From: Helopsaltes ochotensis
Taxonomy: Eukaryota; Chordata; Aves; Passeriformes; Locustellidae
Assembly (NCBI GenBank): GCA_013400155.1
Contig: VXBM01000286.1
Span: forward strand, 91,548-155,547
Direction: 5' to 3'
DNA: 64,000 bases
Shown: in pieces, positions 61,351 to 64,000 of the stretch
How the letters are laid out: each line of letters starts with the position of its first letter
How positions within the stretch are numbered: position 1 is the first letter of the stretch
Notes under the pieces: model-generated
What the model was told of the DNA's origin: nothing
What the model saw: only the letters and a program-made list of their open reading frames with translations
Databases searched by the model: none
Made by a program: the position numbers and the translations under genes

Positions 61351-64000
61351 CTGGGAAGCAATGAGACAGCACTTAACCCCAGGTAATAACACACAGCCAT
61401 CAACTGGTGCTTCTGATGGCATGCGAGCATTTACAGCACACAAAGGAAAACAAACAACTCCAACAGCAGCTGAAATAGGAACAGTGAACCTCTCAAGGAT
61501 GCTTAATTGGGCTGTTATCATATGAACAGGTGAACAACACTGGAGAGTGGCAGCGACAATCCCACCAATGCTTTCCCCCCACCAAAAAAGTCTGTTTTGT
61601 CCTGAGAGGTGTTAAAATCACTAAACATCCGCAGCCAATGTGCTTAACTTCCCCTGCCTATGCTGACACTAGATTTGTAATACAATAACGTTTGACTGCT
61701 TGTGTAAATATTTACTTCGGCTAATATATTTTTGAAGCAATTTTATTCCTGTTTAAAGTGCCGGGTTTACGAAATCGGAGATTAACGCCATCCACTTACA
61801 CGTGAAAAACGAAACATCAGCAGTAGCAAGCCCAGTTTTCCCAGATTAAGGAAACATGCATCATCTGTACCCATCTGTGGAAAGCACCACCCTCTAAGAT
61901 GAGAGAGTTACTTCCTCCTGCAGGCACATTTCTAGCACCATGCCTAACACTAACTGTTCTTTGGGAGCAAGATTTTGCAGGTGATTATTCAGAGGTTCCT
62001 CCAAACTGCCAGATTTCTACCAATATCAAATTCACGGGCACGTGGGCCTGTGATAAAAAGGCTAAAAATTGCAAATCTTTTTAACTGCTATTCCCTGCTA
62101 CTCAGGTCGCTGACATTTTCACCTGTATTCCCTGTGGAATAAAACCGAATTCAGAAAAATAACCAAGGAAGTTGTAAATAGCTAGTCAGTATTTATATGT
62201 AAAAAGCTATTAAAAAGTGCAAGTTGAAGAGCAGACAAAAACATGACAGGACAAGTCCAGAAAGGCATATCCACCCTAAGTTAAACTGACAAGGACTCTA
62301 GATGCACATCAAAACAGGGCCCTGAGTCTTTGCTTACCACGTATCAGTCGTGCTATCAACAAGGTCTGGGCATTCTGCTAGCAGCAGACCCCTCACACCT
62401 ACCTCTGCACAAAGATTTGGAGATCAGACGCCAAAATATTATTTTGCTTCTAGCTAAGTGCAGAAAACCTAACCTTATTTCCACGTGAGTTCGGACTTCC
62501 TTGAAACCTCTCAACAAAACTCTTTCCGTTGGTCCTTGGTGTAAGAATTGACTGCTTCAACTTTGTTCATTGAGAACACGGCTCATAGTAAGGAATTCAA
62601 TAATGCCTTCAACTTGAATAAGACCGATTCCTGAAATAAGAAAACTCAAGAAGCCTAACAAAGCCTAACACTATTTACAAGACAGCACAAAAATATCTGC
62701 TCTTCCACAAGTGATTCATATTAAAAGAAATTAGCATTTTTGAGGGAATTCATTTTGTCACCGCTAGCAAGTCACAAGCAGCTGAACCTGAGACCCTCTT
62801 TTACACCTCCAGAGAACTTAATACAGTTCTAAGAGCGTGACCATTGCAGGATTGTCTCCTTTTTCATACTGCATGTGCAAACAGAGTTGGGGGGAAGTCT
62901 CCCCTCCCACAGACTGACTTTTCAGAGCAGGATTTAAAACACCTGTCACTGAAACATGCAACAGTTTTGAACTGCAAATTTGGCTCGCTAAAGAGAAGTT
63001 GAATGGTTCACCTGACCAAGACCTTTTGTCACCTTTTCACAGAGTAAAAGCTCACATACAGGGTCTGATGCCAGAGAATAAAGAACAATCAATGGCAGCC
63101 TCTTCCAGGGCTAGAAGAATTCTCTCCAAAAACTGCTTTGACGCAGCCCAGAACTTAGTGTGTATGCGAGACAGAAATGCTGCCAGTGGATAAATACACA
63201 GACCAGCCAGGACCATCAAAACCCACTGAATACAGATCTGGTGTAACTGCAGGAAACCCAGAGCCAAATTCCCATACAGTCACTTAGAAAGACAGAAAGC
63301 CAATATTCAGATCCAAAACAGGCTAAGACAGAACTGAAAAATCAATTAGTTCTTACAAGGCCAAAACTAGGGGGATGAATATCTATCTGTGAGGTAGTTT
63401 TTCTATTAGTTCATATATTAATAACAGCAATGTAAAAAGATATTCATTTAGCAAAAACCTCCCATAAACAAAGTAAAGAAAATCTGGGAGAAAATACCGA
63501 AAAATTGTCCTATCTCAAGAAGCATAATTTGTATATTCCTGACCAAAATCCTCACTTCCCGGATATAGCAAAAAAAGCCAGTGTGTGTACACGAAGACAC
63601 ACCTGGGAACTTGCAACAAACAGAATTTGGAATCCTGCTCCTCCATATCCTTCTGAACAAGTGCATTTTGAGTTTATCTCCTAGCATAATTTCTGCAAAT
63701 TCAAAAAAAAATAAGGAAAGAGATGGAACCTTCTTCCTTCTACCATGTGTCTTTAAAAAAATAAACAGAACATCTCTTTTTTACTGTTTAAAGGAAAGAG
63801 TGGTAATCACACCTCCCAGTTTAAGCACTCTCCAGAGTTTTTCAGCAAGTAAGCCAGAACAGAAGCCATTTTTCTGAGTACAGAGTATTAGATAAGGCAA
63901 CTGATCTCCTTGTCCACTCTTGTCAGGCATCTGAAGTTGGCCACACTGAAAAGCTTGTTTTCTCAATAGTAACATTAAATGTAACATAGTAAATAGTAAC
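61351..64000 (-). other. JADE1 intron upstream of the start-codon exon
   Basis: The minus-strand acceptor next to 61350 implies the transcript begins further right. This 2.65 kb is AT-rich and not CpG-rich, so I do not place a promoter here. Open frames present (for example 63581-63877, +) have no recognisable product. A 5' noncoding exon could be hidden here but cannot be identified by sequence alone. Confidence 0.55.

Noticed and set aside
1..64000. Prokaryotic-type systems (operons, CRISPR, phage, toxin pairs) and tRNA or rRNA genes
   Set aside because: The window is eukaryotic with spliced genes throughout; I found no regular spaced repeats, no ribosome-binding-site-led gene strings and no tRNA-like cloverleaf on reading.

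Overview
This is a stretch of vertebrate nuclear DNA carrying two intron-rich protein genes in tail-to-tail orientation. Every intron I could place has GT-AG ends and every exon junction keeps the reading frame. The left gene (+ strand, about 1-27 kb) is SCLT1, the sodium channel and clathrin linker / centriolar distal-appendage coiled-coil protein. The right gene (- strand, about 29-61 kb) is JADE1, the PHD-finger scaffold of the HBO1 (KAT7) histone acetyltransferase complex. SCLT1 and JADE1 are also convergent neighbours in human (4q28), so this is conserved synteny. The organism is most likely a bird, or another sauropsid: the one clear transposon is a decayed CR1 LINE, introns are short, interspersed repeats are sparse, and both proteins resemble but differ from the mammalian ones. 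The species call is inference.

Layout. 1-26,632: twenty SCLT1 coding exons (670 complete codons), lacking only the 5' end of the gene, which lies left of the window. 26,633 to about 26,830 (or about 27,720 with a second poly(A) signal): SCLT1 3' UTR. About 27.7-29.1 kb: intergenic, holding one unexplained 195-codon open frame. About 29.1-31.74 kb: JADE1 3' UTR. 31,745-61,324: the complete JADE1 coding region in ten exons, 842 codons plus stop, the length of the human long isoform. Above 61,350: JADE1 intron upstream of the start-codon exon; the promoter and any further 5' noncoding exons are not recognisable and probably lie beyond 64,000.

Non-genic structure sits mainly in JADE1 introns: a CR1 fossil (about 55.15-56.1 kb), a 72-bp imperfect palindrome (47,941-48,012) of the type seen in old dispersed palindromic repeats, G-quadruplex-prone G-rich tracts, long homopolymers (A13G19, T11G12, a 94-base A run with one N), a TA/TG microsatellite and short hairpins. 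The + strand looks T/G-rich across SCLT1 and A/C-rich across JADE1, switching near the convergent ends, as expected of transcription-coupled strand asymmetry.

Functionally the two genes are unrelated in pathway (ciliogenesis and membrane-protein linkage versus chromatin acetylation). I see no operon, CRISPR, phage, toxin or other system here and no convincing undescribed gene. The findings are structural or regulatory oddities within an otherwise ordinary locus.
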